Below the pieces are notes generated by a model. That model saw only the letters and a list, made by a program, of their open reading frames with translations. It did not search any database and had not been told where the DNA came from. DNA of 64,000 nucleotides. Source: Massilia sp. YIM B02769. Lineage in GTDB: Bacteria; Pseudomonadota; Gammaproteobacteria; Burkholderiales; Burkholderiaceae_D. The DNA lies in the NCBI RefSeq assembly GCF_030411995.1, contig NZ_JASNRC010000011.1, positions 62,001-126,000 of the forward strand, written 5' to 3'. Both the position numbers and the translations under genes were made by a program. This document shows positions 47,124-57,207 of this stretch, in pieces (the stretch's first letter is position 1; the number at the start of each line of letters is the position of its first letter).

Positions 47124-48290
47124 ATGTACCGACTTTTGACCGTCATCCTGGCCTGCCTCGGCATGGCCGGGGCGCTCGCGATCGACACCTACCTGCCGTC
47201 CATGCCCGCCATCGGGCGCGACTTCGGCGTGGGACCGGTTGCGGTCCAGCAGACCCTGAGCGTCTTCCTGTTCACCTTTGCCTTCATGATGCTGTTCTAC
47301 GGCACCCTGTCCGATTCCTTCGGCCGGCGCCGCGTGCTGCTGGTGGCGATGAGCCTGTACACCCTGGCCTCGATCGGCGCGGCCTTTGCCCCGACTTTCG
47401 CCTGGCTGCTGGCCTTCCGCGCGCTGCAGGGCCTGTCGGCCGGCGCCGGGTCCGTGATCGGCCAGGCCATCGTGCAGGACCGCCTGAAGGGCGCGGAGGC
47501 GCAGAAAATGATGTCGAACATCATGATGGTGTTCGGCCTGGCCCCGGCCATCGCCCCGATCCTGGGCGGCTGGCTGCACGTGCACTTCGGCTGGCGCTCG
47601 ACCTTCGTGTTCCTGGCCGTGTTCGGCGTGCTGCTGGTGCTGGCCGTTCTCAAGCTGCTGCCGGAAAGCCTGCCGGTCGAGAAGCGCCAGGCTTTCCATC
47701 CGGGCACCATCGCCCGCAACTACGGCAAGGTGCTGCGCCATCCGCAATTCCTGCTGCTGTCGCTGTCGGTGGGTCTCGCCTTTGGCGGGTTGTCGCTGTA
47801 CATCGGCTCGGCGGCCAATTTCGTGATGGTGATCCTCGGGCTGCCGGAAACGGCATTCGCCTGGATGTTCATTCCGCTGATCGGCGGCATGGTGGCGGGC
47901 TCGGCCTGGGGCGGCAAGCGTGCGGCCAAGGTCGATCCCCTCAGGATGAAATGGATCGGTTTCGGCATTATGGCCGTCTCGGTGGTGCTGAACGTGGGCT
48001 ACAACGCGCTGTTCCCGGCGGCGATTCCGTGGGCGGTGCTGCCGCTGGCGATCTATACCTTCGGCCTGGCGGTGGCGATGCCGGCGATCCAGATGACGGC
48101 GCTGAGCCTGTTCCCGGACAACCGCGGGCTGGCCTCGTCGATGCTGGGTTTTATCCAGATGATGTCGTTCGCGCTGGTGTCGGGGCTGGTGGCGCCGCTG
48201 CTGTTCGAGAGCGCTTTCCTGCTGGCGTGCGGGGTGGGGGTGGGGCTGGTGCTGAGTTTCCTGGCTTGGCGGGGCAGCAGGCTGGCCTGA
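47124..48290 (+). CDS. Bcr/CflA-type multidrug efflux MFS transporter
   Basis: 388-aa major facilitator of the DHA1 group with 12 predicted helices. LAIDTYLPSMPAIGRDF in helix 1 (the D-x-Y-L-P-x-x-P motif of Bcr/CflA drug exporters) and YGTLSDSFGRRRVLL in the 2-3 loop are diagnostic. Drug:proton antiport is expected; the substrate is unknown. The ATG at 47124 gives the normal N-terminus; the frame upstream is antisense to the Cache-GGDEF gene. Confidence 0.88.
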   Translation: MYRLLTVILACLGMAGALAIDTYLPSMPAIGRDFGVGPVAVQQTLSVFLFTFAFMMLFYGTLSDSFGRRRVLLVAMSLYTLASIGAAFAPTFAWLLAFRALQGLSAGAGSVIGQAIVQDRLKGAEAQKMMSNIMMVFGLAPAIAPILGGWLHVHFGWRSTFVFLAVFGVLLVLAVLKLLPESLPVEKRQAFHPGTIARNYGKVLRHPQFLLLSLSVGLAFGGLSLYIGSAANFVMVILGLPETAFAWMFIPLIGGMVAGSAWGGKRAAKVDPLRMKWIGFGIMAVSVVLNVGYNALFPAAIPWAVLPLAIYTFGLAVAMPAIQMTALSLFPDNRGLASSMLGFIQMMSFALVSGLVAPLLFESAFLLACGVGVGLVLSFLAWRGSRLA

Positions 48291-48316
48291 GAGCCAGGCT
48301 GGTCAAGCGTCGGTTA

Positions 48317-48349
48317 AACGCGTGGACGGCGCAGCCGTCCACCCTACGG
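48317..48349 (-). repeat. Palindromic repeat
   Basis: ACGCGTGGACGGCGCAGCCG then TCCACCCTACGG; stem GTGGACGGC / GCCGTCCAC. Neighbour of 48381-48407. Confidence 0.85.
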
Positions 48350-48380
48350 CCGGCGGGACGAGTGACCGACTGCTGGTTGA

Positions 48381-48407
48381 ACGCGTGGGCGCCCCGTGCC
48401 CACGCGT
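48381..48407. repeat. Palindromic repeat, symmetric form
   Basis: ACGCGTGGGCGCCCCGTGCC then CACGCGT. Both ends are ACGCGT and the TAGGGT end is missing, so this is an atypical copy. Confidence 0.75.
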
Positions 48408-48466
48408 CGATCGGTCGAATCTGATTCATCGCAACGGCCGATCTTGCCCATTACGATCCGACCACA

Positions 48467-48916
48467 TCACCGCCGATGCTGCTTCATCGCCGACGCCACT
48501 TCGCGCTTGGCGTCGCGATCCTTCTCGGTCGCACGCTTGTCGTGCTGCTTCTTGCCCTTGGCCAGGCCGATCTCGCACTTCACACGTCCACCCTTGAAAT
48601 GCAGGTTCAGCGGCACGAGCGTATAGCCCGAGCGCTCGACTTTGCCGATCAGCTTGTCGATCTCGGCGCGCTTGAGCATTAATTTACGGGTGCGCAGCGC
48701 TTCCGGGTGGCTGAAGGCCGATGCCGTGGTCAGCGCGCTGATGTGGGCGCCGAACAGGAACAGCTCGTCGCCGCGCACGACGACATAGGCTTCCTTGATC
48801 TGCACCTTGCCTTCGCGGATCGCCTTGACTTCCCAGCCTTCCAGCACGATGCCGGCCTCGTAGCGGTCCTCGATGAAGTAATCGAAAAATGCTTTCTTGT
48901 TATCAACAATGCTCAT
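48467..48916 (-). CDS. smpB: SsrA-binding protein
   Basis: 149-aa SmpB, the tmRNA partner for ribosome rescue. The N-terminal [20 protein letters not shown] and the motif [18 protein letters not shown] are characteristic; the C-terminal tail is rich in K and R ([18 protein letters not shown]) as needed to enter the mRNA channel. Divergent from ratA, the classical smpB-ratA arrangement. Confidence 0.97.
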   Translation of the reverse strand: MSIVDNKKAFFDYFIEDRYEAGIVLEGWEVKAIREGKVQIKEAYVVVRGDELFLFGAHISALTTASAFSHPEALRTRKLMLKRAEIDKLIGKVERSGYTLVPLNLHFKGGRVKCEIGLAKGKKQHDKRATEKDRDAKREVASAMKQHRR

Positions 48917-49013
48917 GAAATAGCGAAAACTCGCGGGTCGGTTAAACTACTGCTGTCGCGCCTGGATTGGCGCAAAATGCAACTTATCCAACATCATAAC
49001 AAACGGTTGACCA

Positions 49014-49445
49014 ATGGCAGTAGTGCACAAATCAGTTTTCTTAGGCTATAGCGCCGAACAGATGTTCGATCTGGTCGCGAAGGTGGAAGATTATCCGAAG
49101 TTCCTCCCCTGGTGCAGCGGCGTCAAGCTGCTCGAGCGAACCGACGACAAACTGGTCGCCAGCTTGCAGATCAATTTCCATGGCGTGAAGCAGAGCTTCA
49201 CCACGTCGAACCACAACCAGCGCCCCACGCAGATGAAGATGCACCTGGTCGAGGGGCCGTTCAAGATGCTGGAAGCGACCTGGAACTTCAAGTCCCTGCG
49301 CGCCGACGCCTGCAAGATCGACTTCGACATGCATTACGAGTTCTCCAGCATCATCCTGGAGCAGCTGGTCGGCCCGGTATTCGGCATGATCGCCAACACC
49401 ATGGTCGATTCCTTCAGCAAGCGCGCCGAGGCGGTGTATGGCTGA
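49014..49445 (+). CDS. ratA: RatA / COQ10-like START-domain protein
   Basis: 143-aa START/polyketide-cyclase-fold protein of the RatA/PasT family. SVFLGYSAEQMFDLVAKVEDYPKFLPWC and a Gly-Pro-Phe segment in the middle are typical. Described in E. coli as a ribosome-associated protein blocking 70S formation, and related to the coenzyme Q carrier Coq10; the physiological role here is undecided. The 3' end overlaps the ratB start by 8 bases. Confidence 0.9.
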   Translation: MAVVHKSVFLGYSAEQMFDLVAKVEDYPKFLPWCSGVKLLERTDDKLVASLQINFHGVKQSFTTSNHNQRPTQMKMHLVEGPFKMLEATWNFKSLRADACKIDFDMHYEFSSIILEQLVGPVFGMIANTMVDSFSKRAEAVYG

Positions 49446-49770
49446 GGTGCAGGGCGACCCGGCCGCCGGGCTGCTGCAGGTGTACGTCAGCTACGCCACC
49501 GCGCAGCGCGAATTCCTGCGCCCGATGCGTGTCGAACCGGGCACGACGGTCGGCCAGGCGATCGAGTCGAGCGGTGTCCTCGCCGAATTCCCGGACATTA
49601 ATCTGGTCACCCAGCCGGTCGGCATCTACGCCAAGAAAAAGACCCTTGACACGGTGCTGCGCGAGCGCGACCGCATCGAGATCTACCGTCCCCTGATCGC
49701 CGATCCCAAGGATTCGCGCCGCAAGCGCGCGGCAAAGAAGGACGGCGCGCCGCCACGCGCACCCGCCTGA
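49438..49770 (+). CDS. RnfH family ubiquitin-like protein (RatB)
   Basis: 110-aa beta-grasp protein of the RnfH/RatB family; QVYVSYATAQREFLRPMRVEPG and the stretch VGIYAKKKTLDTVLRERDRIEIYRPL match the family core (about 12-92). A basic C-terminal tail (KRAAKKDGAPPR) follows. The start overlaps the ratA stop. Function is not established; the conserved gene pair with ratA suggests linked roles. Confidence 0.9.
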   Translation: MAEVQGDPAAGLLQVYVSYATAQREFLRPMRVEPGTTVGQAIESSGVLAEFPDINLVTQPVGIYAKKKTLDTVLRERDRIEIYRPLIADPKDSRRKRAAKKDGAPPRAPA

Positions 49771-49996
49771 GCGCGGCGGTGCAGGACGGCTCCCCGGCCG
49801 CTCCCCGCCGTCATCGTGCCGCTGCGGTAAGCGGCAAGCAGGAACTTATTGCTCGCAAGGCTATTGTTTTGCGGTAAGATGATTGTCCATGCGCCGCCCG
49901 CCTTCCCGGCGGCGCATGCATGTTCCGCGCCCGGTACCGTGCCTGCCGCGCCAGGCGACTGCCGGCAGGGCCACGCCTGCTTTTGCTGCCCCGTCT

Positions 49997-51196
49997 ATGT
50001 TAAGTGCCCTGAGTCTCTTGCTGATTACCACCGGCCTGGCCGTGGTAATGCTGTTCGTCCTGACCTCGCTGGCAGGCAGCAAGATCGCCGGCGTGCGCGA
50101 ATGGGCGCAGGCGAATGCGCTCGCCATCCTGGCGCTGGCGCTGTCGGCCTGCCGCGGCATCGTTCCCGACCTGCTGTCGATCGAAGTGGCCAACGGCCTG
50201 TTCGCGGTGGCGATCTGCCTGATGCTGGCCGGCTTCCGGCTGCACCTCGGCCGCACGGTGCCGGTGCGGCTGCTGGCCGCCGGCTGCGCCCTGACGGTGG
50301 CGGCGGTCGCCGTCTTCCATGTCGGCTTCGACTCGCTGCCGCTGCGCACGGTCGTGGTGTCGGTATTCCACGGCATCATCTGCCTGGCGATCGGCCTGGC
50401 CATTCCCACGCATTCCCATGCGCGCCTGCGCTACGCCTACCTCTACACCCGGTGCGCGGCGCTGGTGCTGGCCCTGGGCCACCTGGTGCGCGGCTGCGCC
50501 TATGCCTTCCAGGCCGACGTGCCAGCGGCCTTCCTCGAACCCACCACCCAGAACCTGGTCTTCTTCGCCCTCGGCACGCTGGCCTTGCCCGGCCTGACCC
50601 TGGGTGCGGTGATGATGGCGAACGCGCGCATGGTGTCCGATGCCGTGCATGCCGCCGACCACGACTACCTGACCGGCGCCTCCACGCGCCGCGCTTTCTT
50701 CGCGGTGGCCGAGCACGAGCAGGCACGCGCCCGCCGCCACGGCAGCGGCCTGGGCCTGCTGCTGCTCGACGTTGACCATTTCAAGCGCATCAACGATACC
50801 CATGGCCACGCCGTCGGCGACCAGGTGCTGCGCGAACTGGTGGCGGTGACCCAGGACGTCGTGCGCAAGGTCGACGTCTGCGCACGCCTGGGCGGCGAGG
50901 AATTCGCCGTGCTGCTGCCGGATGCGCAGCTGGACACGGCGCTGGCGGTGGCCGAACGCCTGCGCGCCGCGCTCGACCGTTCGCTGCAGGAGGCGCCGGG
51001 TGCAGCCCGGGTGCCGTACACGGTGAGCATCGGCGTGGCGATGCTCCAGGAAGACGACAGCTTCGCCGGCTTCATGGCCCGGGCCGATGCGGCCCTGTAC
51101 GCAGCCAAGGCCGGCGGACGCAACCGCGTGGTCAGCGCGCAAGCTGGCGCACACCCGGCAGCGCCCAACCCGGCGGCCCGCGCCGCATGCGGCTGA
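49997..51196 (+). CDS. Diguanylate cyclase with multi-helix membrane domain (copy 1)
   Basis: 399 aa. Six or seven hydrophobic segments (about 3-25, 40-60, 68-85, 92-110, 118-138, 150-170, 185-208) are followed by a GGDEF domain (about 220-385). The active site is GGEEF at about 299-303, and the inhibitory-site RKVD lies five residues before it. The substrate-site motif that is normally LTGLxNRR reads LTGASTRR, so the Asn is replaced. It has no recognised extracellular sensor. The start MLSALS at 49997 mirrors the paralog MPNALS at 51473. Directly followed by that paralog; the two are similar along their whole length. Confidence 0.88.
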   Translation: MLSALSLLLITTGLAVVMLFVLTSLAGSKIAGVREWAQANALAILALALSACRGIVPDLLSIEVANGLFAVAICLMLAGFRLHLGRTVPVRLLAAGCALTVAAVAVFHVGFDSLPLRTVVVSVFHGIICLAIGLAIPTHSHARLRYAYLYTRCAALVLALGHLVRGCAYAFQADVPAAFLEPTTQNLVFFALGTLALPGLTLGAVMMANARMVSDAVHAADHDYLTGASTRRAFFAVAEHEQARARRHGSGLGLLLLDVDHFKRINDTHGHAVGDQVLRELVAVTQDVVRKVDVCARLGGEEFAVLLPDAQLDTALAVAERLRAALDRSLQEAPGAARVPYTVSIGVAMLQEDDSFAGFMARADAALYAAKAGGRNRVVSAQAGAHPAAPNPAARAACG

Positions 51197-51472
51197 GGGA
51201 CCCCATGTTGGCGTCCGCCAGAAGCGTGAACCGTTCATTTTGTCGGACTGGTAAGCTTGGCATGATTATCATGCGTAACGACATAACTTAGTTGTTACGA
51301 TGCAACCAGTTGATAACAGGTAGATATTTCTTGTTATCATGACGGGCTTTCCTTTCGATTGCGCCGGGACCGACCCGGCTTCCGGCCACGGCGCACGGCG
51401 CACCGCCGGCATCGGCAGGGGAAGCGCTGCCTGCGGCTTGCCGCTATTCTTCCGGCCCACTTCCTGTCCCCG
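51197..51472. promoter_or_regulatory. Dyad-rich region upstream of the second cyclase
   Basis: 276 bases without a gene. It holds a 15-bp palindrome GCATGATTATCATGC (51260-51274), an overlapping dyad CGTAAC-N14-GTTACG (51274-51299) and a perfect dyad TGATAACA-N13-TGTTATCA (51311-51339), suggesting operator sites for an unidentified regulator. The region is AT-richer than its surroundings. TTGATA at 51310 could be a -35, but the spacing to a -10 is poor. Confidence 0.5.
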
Positions 51473-52663
51473 ATGCCGAATGCCCTGAGTCTCCTGTTGG
51501 TTACCACCGCGTTTTCCGTGGTCATGTTGCTGGTGCTGTCGTCGCTGGCCGGCAGCAAGGTTGCCGGTATCCGCGAATGGGGCCAGGCGAATGCGCTTGC
51601 CGTCATCGCGCTGCTGCTGTTCGCTTCGCGCGGCATCATGCCCGACCTGCTGTCGATCGAAGTGGCGAACGGCATGTACATTGCCACCATCGCGCTGATG
51701 TACGCCGGCTTCCGGCGCCACGTGGGCTTGCGCGTGCCGGAGCCGCTGTTGTTCATCGGCGGCGCGGCGACCTTGCTGGCGGTGGCCGTCTTCCACTACG
51801 GCTGGGATTCGCTGCCGCTGCGCACGGTGGCGGTGTCGGGTTATTACGCCAGCATCTGCTTCGCGATCGCCATCACCCTGCCGGTGCCGCCCGACCGCCG
51901 CCTGCGCTACCCCTTCGCCTTTACCCGCATCGCCGCCTCGGTGGTGGGCGCCATCCACCTGTCGCGCGCGGCCTTCTATGGCATGGAAGCGTGGTCGCCC
52001 ATGGTCTTCCTCGACGCTTCCACCTACAACCTGGTGTTCTTCGGTTTCGGCACGCTGGCGCTGCCGGCCCTGACCCTGGGCGCGGTGATGATGTCGAATG
52101 CACAGGTGATTTCGGAAACGGCCTACGCGGCCGACCACGACCACCTGACCGGCGCACCGTCGCGCCGTGCCTTCTTCGCCGCCGCCGAGCGCGAGCATGC
52201 GCGTGCCGCGCGCCGCAACAGCGGCCTCGGCCTGCTGCTGATGGACGTCGACCATTTCAAGCGCATCAACGATACCCACGGCCACGCCGTCGGCGACCAG
52301 GTGCTGCGCGACCTGGTGCGGCATGCCCAGGAAGTCATCCGCCGCATCGATTACTGCGCGCGCCTGGGCGGCGAGGAATTCGCCGTGCTGCTGCCCGACG
52401 CCAACCTGGAGACCGCGCTGGCGGTGGCCGAACGCGTACGCGCCGCGCTCGACCGCGCGCTGCAGCCGGCGCCGGGCATGATTCCGGTTGCCTATACGGT
52501 GAGTATCGGGGTGGCGATGCTGGAGGAAGAAGAAAGCATCACCGGCCTGATGGCGCGCGCCGACAAGGCGCTGTACGCGGCCAAGGCCGCAGGCCGCAAC
52601 CGCGTGGTGAGTGCGCCGCTGGCGCTACTCGACCGGCACGATAAACGCAGTGAGGGGCGCTAG
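51473..52663 (+). CDS. Diguanylate cyclase with multi-helix membrane domain (copy 2)
   Basis: 396-aa tandem paralog of the preceding gene, with the same multi-helix N-terminal part and GGDEF domain. GGEEF and the inhibitory RRID motif (five residues before it) are intact; the substrate motif reads LTGAPSRR, with Ser at the Asn position. The N-terminal stretch LLSIEVANGMYIATIALMYAGF is almost the same as in copy 1. The copies probably arose by local duplication; the separate dyad-rich upstream region suggests independent control. Confidence 0.88.
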   Translation: MPNALSLLLVTTAFSVVMLLVLSSLAGSKVAGIREWGQANALAVIALLLFASRGIMPDLLSIEVANGMYIATIALMYAGFRRHVGLRVPEPLLFIGGAATLLAVAVFHYGWDSLPLRTVAVSGYYASICFAIAITLPVPPDRRLRYPFAFTRIAASVVGAIHLSRAAFYGMEAWSPMVFLDASTYNLVFFGFGTLALPALTLGAVMMSNAQVISETAYAADHDHLTGAPSRRAFFAAAEREHARAARRNSGLGLLLMDVDHFKRINDTHGHAVGDQVLRDLVRHAQEVIRRIDYCARLGGEEFAVLLPDANLETALAVAERVRAALDRALQPAPGMIPVAYTVSIGVAMLEEEESITGLMARADKALYAAKAAGRNRVVSAPLALLDRHDKRSEGR

Positions 52664-52676
52664 CGCGCATGCGGTG

Positions 52677-54263
52677 TCAGTTTGATGATGAAACTGTCCT
52701 GTTCGTGTTCGCAACACTTTCGGTGATGCGCAGCAGTTCGTCCATGGACAGCGGTTTGACCAAGTGTTCATTGAACTGCGCCGAACGCGTCAGGAAGAAA
52801 TCTTCATCGCGTCCAAGTCCAGTCAGAGCGAACAGTGGCAGTTTCCGGCCGGTTGACGTCGCCCTGATAGTCAAAGCAACTTGCACACCACTGATATCTG
52901 GAAGGCCGAGGTCGATGAACGCCATATCCAGCTGTTGCGACTGGGCGATACGGACGGCATCGTGTCCGGTAAATGCCGTCACGGCGCGATGCCCCATTGC
53001 GTCGAGCAGGGTGGCAAGCGTTGTTGCACCGTCGACGTTGTCGTCGACAACCAGGATGTCTAGCGGCGTGGGTGCCGACGACAACGGGGCGCCTTGTTGC
53101 GAACTGCTTTCGCGTGCCTGCGTCAGCGGCAAGGTCACGGTGAAACAGCTTCCCTGATCGAGGCCATCGCTGGAGACCGATACATCGCCGCCATGTAGTT
53201 CCACCAGCTGCTTGACCAGGCTGAGGCCAATCCCCAGCCCACCCTGGGATTGCACACCTACCGAATGCACTTGTACGAAGATGTCGAATACGTCCTGCAT
53301 TTGCGATTCGGTCAGGCCGATGCCTTGATCGCATATATTCACCACCGCTTTGCCATTCACACTGAGCTGTTCGACCTTCACCGTGGTCTCGGGTGGAGAA
53401 TACTTCGAAGCATTGGTCAGCACGTTCGTGAACACCTGCACCAGACGCAGTTCGTCCCCCATGATCCACATGTCATCGTCCGGCATCCGGAGGTCGAGCT
53501 GCTGGCGTTTAAGACTCAGATGTGGAGTGACGCTTTCCGATGCGCGCTCCATTATTCGCTGTAGCGGCAATGGTTTGTTCTCGATCTCGATCTTGCCCGC
53601 GCTGATGCGGCCAACTTCCATCAGGTCGTTGATCAGGGCTGACAGGCTGGCAACCTGGCGCTCGATGACTTCGCGGGCTTTCTCGCGTGCCGGCCTATGC
53701 GATGACAACTTGATGAGCTGGACGGCGGAGGATATCGGCGCGAGCGGGCCCCGCAACTCATGCGCGAGGGTGGCCAAGTACTCGTTCTTGCGGCGGTCGG
53801 CGACGCGCAAGGCTTCACTGATCGCCCGCGTTTGCGCGGCCGCGCGCTCTCGTTCGGTATGGTCGGACGAGATGACCAGGATATTCAGCAGCCGCCCGGA
53901 CGTATCGAGCACCGGAACCGCACGAGCAATGAAAAAACGGTCCGCACCATGCCGGTCCGTGAAGTCGAAGTCGAACTCCCGCTCGCATTTGCTGCGCATC
54001 ACCCCATCGAGGACTGCGTTCCAGCGTGTCGCAAAGGGATAGTCGAAGCCGCTTTGGTCGACCCGTCTGCCGATATAGAACGAAGAGGGTTGGCCGGTCA
54101 ACTCTTCGATTTTCTTGGAAATGAATAGGAAGCGACCATCACCGTCGAAGCGGCTGATGATGTCCGGCAAATTTTCGGCGACCACCATCAATTCCATCTC
54201 CTGGTGTTGCTTCGAAAGTTGCATTTGGGTTAACTCCGTGACGTCGATCACGACGCCGTTCAA
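52677..54263 (-). CDS. Downstream part of the split hybrid kinase (PAS-HisKA-HATPase-REC)
   Basis: 528-codon open frame. Its nominal start at 54263 is a TTG inside what looks like the PAS linker, so it is not a natural gene start; the first in-frame ATG gives MQLSKQHQEM 13 codons later. All kinase and receiver motifs are intact, so a truncated soluble kinase could still be made if translation restarts. Convergent with the second cyclase gene, with 13 bases between the stops. Confidence 0.7.
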   Translation of the reverse strand: MNGVVIDVTELTQMQLSKQHQEMELMVVAENLPDIISRFDGDGRFLFISKKIEELTGQPSSFYIGRRVDQSGFDYPFATRWNAVLDGVMRSKCEREFDFDFTDRHGADRFFIARAVPVLDTSGRLLNILVISSDHTERERAAAQTRAISEALRVADRRKNEYLATLAHELRGPLAPISSAVQLIKLSSHRPAREKAREVIERQVASLSALINDLMEVGRISAGKIEIENKPLPLQRIMERASESVTPHLSLKRQQLDLRMPDDDMWIMGDELRLVQVFTNVLTNASKYSPPETTVKVEQLSVNGKAVVNICDQGIGLTESQMQDVFDIFVQVHSVGVQSQGGLGIGLSLVKQLVELHGGDVSVSSDGLDQGSCFTVTLPLTQARESSSQQGAPLSSAPTPLDILVVDDNVDGATTLATLLDAMGHRAVTAFTGHDAVRIAQSQQLDMAFIDLGLPDISGVQVALTIRATSTGRKLPLFALTGLGRDEDFFLTRSAQFNEHLVKPLSMDELLRITESVANTNRTVSSSN

Positions 54264-54745
54264 ACCCGTAGGATTGCCTTCCTTGCCATAGACGACCTGC
54301 CGCTACTCTGGATGTACCGAACCTGATCGCTACCGACGACAAGGCGATAGCGCATCTGGTAGTCGGTGCGGTCGCGCGATGAAGCGGCAAGCGCGTCTTC
54401 GACCGCCGCCAGATCCTCAGAGTGGATAAGAGACCGGAACATGGCATAAGTCACGGGCGAACCGGGCTGCTGTCCAAACATGCGGTAGCTACAGGACGAC
54501 CAGCTGAGCTGATCGCTCTCCAGATCCCAGGTATAAGTGCCAATACCTGCCAGGTCGAGTACATGTTCAAGTACGCTGACCCGCTGGCCGGCGCCCAGCG
54601 CATCCTTGCGTCGTTCGCTCGCCGGATCTCTAAGTAGAGGGGCGGGAACGCGCTGAAGACGACCGGTAAGCCCAGCGGCAAGGACGGTCAGTCCAGCTCC
54701 CGCCAATATTCCGATGCCTGCCGCTGCAATTGCCACGCCGTCCAT
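54260..54745 (-). CDS. Upstream part of the split hybrid kinase (TM + PAS)
   Basis: 161-codon frame beginning MDGVAIAAAG. An N-terminal hydrophobic segment and a PAS domain (about 55-150, GIGTYTWDLESDQLSWSS, VTYAMFRSLIHSEDL) are present. The last ~13 residues after SSGR are out of frame with the family sequence. Without the downstream frame it would be a membrane-bound PAS fragment with no output domain. Confidence 0.65.
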   Translation of the reverse strand: MDGVAIAAAGIGILAGAGLTVLAAGLTGRLQRVPAPLLRDPASERRKDALGAGQRVSVLEHVLDLAGIGTYTWDLESDQLSWSSCSYRMFGQQPGSPVTYAMFRSLIHSEDLAAVEDALAASSRDRTDYQMRYRLVVGSDQVRYIQSSGRSSMARKAILRV

Positions 54746-54848
54746 AACTCATCCTCCGTCAAGGTCAGGATTGTGGCATTTGTCGAATTTGAGCGCCAGT
54801 AAAATTACAATCTTTCTATTTAGCTATGAAAAATGAGGATTTTGAAGG

Positions 54849-55439
54849 TTACCGGCACTCGGCCGCCATGGCGCCGGCGCGGGCGCTGCGCTGGGTGCGC
54901 TCGGCGTCGCTGAGATAGCGTTTCTGGCCATCCGGGCCCATTTCGGCAATGCGGATGCCCGAGTCGTACATCTGCTTGGCCTTGCGGACCTCGGAACAGT
55001 ATTCGGCGTTCTGCGCGTCGATGCGCGCCTTTTCCTGGGCCTTGAGGTCGGCTTCCTGGCTCTCCTTCTGGCGCTTGCGGAAATCGGCGTCCTTTTCGGC
55101 CAGGGTCTGCGGGCCTTTCGGCGCCTTGGCAGCCGTGCCGTCGGCCGGGGCGCCTGGCGTGACAGCGGCCGTTCCCGGAGGCTGGGCAGGCGCGGACGGC
55201 GGCTGCGCCGGCTTGGCGGCAGCGGCGCTGGCCGATGCCGGTTGGGCTGCGAACGCAGGCAGGCCAGGCGCCTTCAGGATGCGCGCCGGCGGCGTGCCCG
55301 GCGGAGGCGGCTGGTCGGAATAATGGCGCACGCCTTTCGGATCGACCCACACGAATTGCGCCTGGGCCAGGCCGGCGGCAAACAGCAGGGCGACGGCGGC
55401 GACACGGCGCAACAGTGGAGCAGGGGAGGAGTGCTTCAT
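54849..55439 (-). CDS. DUF4124 domain secreted/periplasmic protein
   Basis: 196 aa. A signal peptide (about 1-28, ending AQAQ) is followed by the DUF4124 motif FVWVDPKGVRHYSDQPPPPG (about 29-48), a low-complexity Ala/Pro linker (about 60-110) and a charged helical region with AEYCSEVRKAKQMYDSGIRI. Found near guaB in related bacteria; function unknown. The start is placed at MKHSSP (55439), preceded by AAGGAAA; the frame continues upstream without signal-peptide character. Confidence 0.85.
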   Translation of the reverse strand: MKHSSPAPLLRRVAAVALLFAAGLAQAQFVWVDPKGVRHYSDQPPPPGTPPARILKAPGLPAFAAQPASASAAAAKPAQPPSAPAQPPGTAAVTPGAPADGTAAKAPKGPQTLAEKDADFRKRQKESQEADLKAQEKARIDAQNAEYCSEVRKAKQMYDSGIRIAEMGPDGQKRYLSDAERTQRSARAGAMAAECR

Positions 55440-55560
55440 CAAATATTTCCTTACGTAACTATTCGAGATTTCGCCATGATTCACCCCGGCTGTCAATCGC
55501 GGATAAGGCTGGGCTGGTATTAATTTCGAGGGTCCGTGCGCCGAGAACCACAGGTTTCTG

Positions 55561-55566
55561 TATAAT
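55561..55566 (+). promoter_or_regulatory. Likely guaB -10 element
   Basis: Perfect TATAAT 28 bases before the guaB ATG. The -35 is weak, so regulation (for example by purine repressor) is possible, but no clear operator was recognised. Confidence 0.5.
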
Positions 55567-55584
55567 TCACTTTTGCGCCTATAG

Positions 55585-57054
<1,470 letters not shown>

Positions 57055-57062
57055 TGCTTGAT

Positions 57063-57086
57063 AAGCGGCCGATAACGGCCGCTTTT
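57063..57086 (+). terminator. guaB terminator
   Basis: AAGCGGCCG-ATAA-CGGCCGCTTTT: a perfect stem with a four-base loop and a short T run 9 bases after the guaB stop. Confidence 0.88.
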
Positions 57087-57112
57087 GGTATTAATCTGCG
57101 CTCAGCCGCCTT

Positions 57113-57138
57113 TGTAGGGTGGGCACTCGTGCCCACCG
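57113..57138 (+). repeat. Palindromic repeat between guaB and guaA
   Basis: TGTAGGGTGGGCACTCGTGCC then CACCG. Single short copy; no partner was found nearby. Confidence 0.85.
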
Positions 57139-57207
57139 CTCGCCATGTGAACATCCGCGACACGCATCTACCGGCGACCACAACATTCTTACTTTTTGAC
57201 TGCCTCA

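Larger units (their letters stand above)
52677..54745 (-). pseudogene. Hybrid histidine kinase (PAS-PAS-HisKA-HATPase-REC) split by a frameshift
   Basis: Two adjoining frames together encode one sensor kinase. The upstream frame (54260-54745) holds a membrane segment (about 3-25) and a PAS domain, and runs out of frame after YIQSSGR. The expected continuation VVYGKEGNPTGLNGVVIDVTE is found in the other frame from about 54299 down, so one base appears to be missing near 54296-54303. The downstream frame then carries a second PAS (about 30-135), HisKA (H-box LAHELRGPL), HATPase (NVLTNASKYS, DQGIGL, GLGIGLSLVKQ) and a receiver with D in FIDLGLPD. Either a real mutation, a programmed frameshift or a sequencing error. 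Confidence 0.8.

Noticed and set aside
54260..54310. Programmed ribosomal frameshift in the hybrid kinase
   Set aside because: No X XXY YYZ slippery heptamer or downstream structure was seen at the junction, so mutation or sequencing error is simpler.
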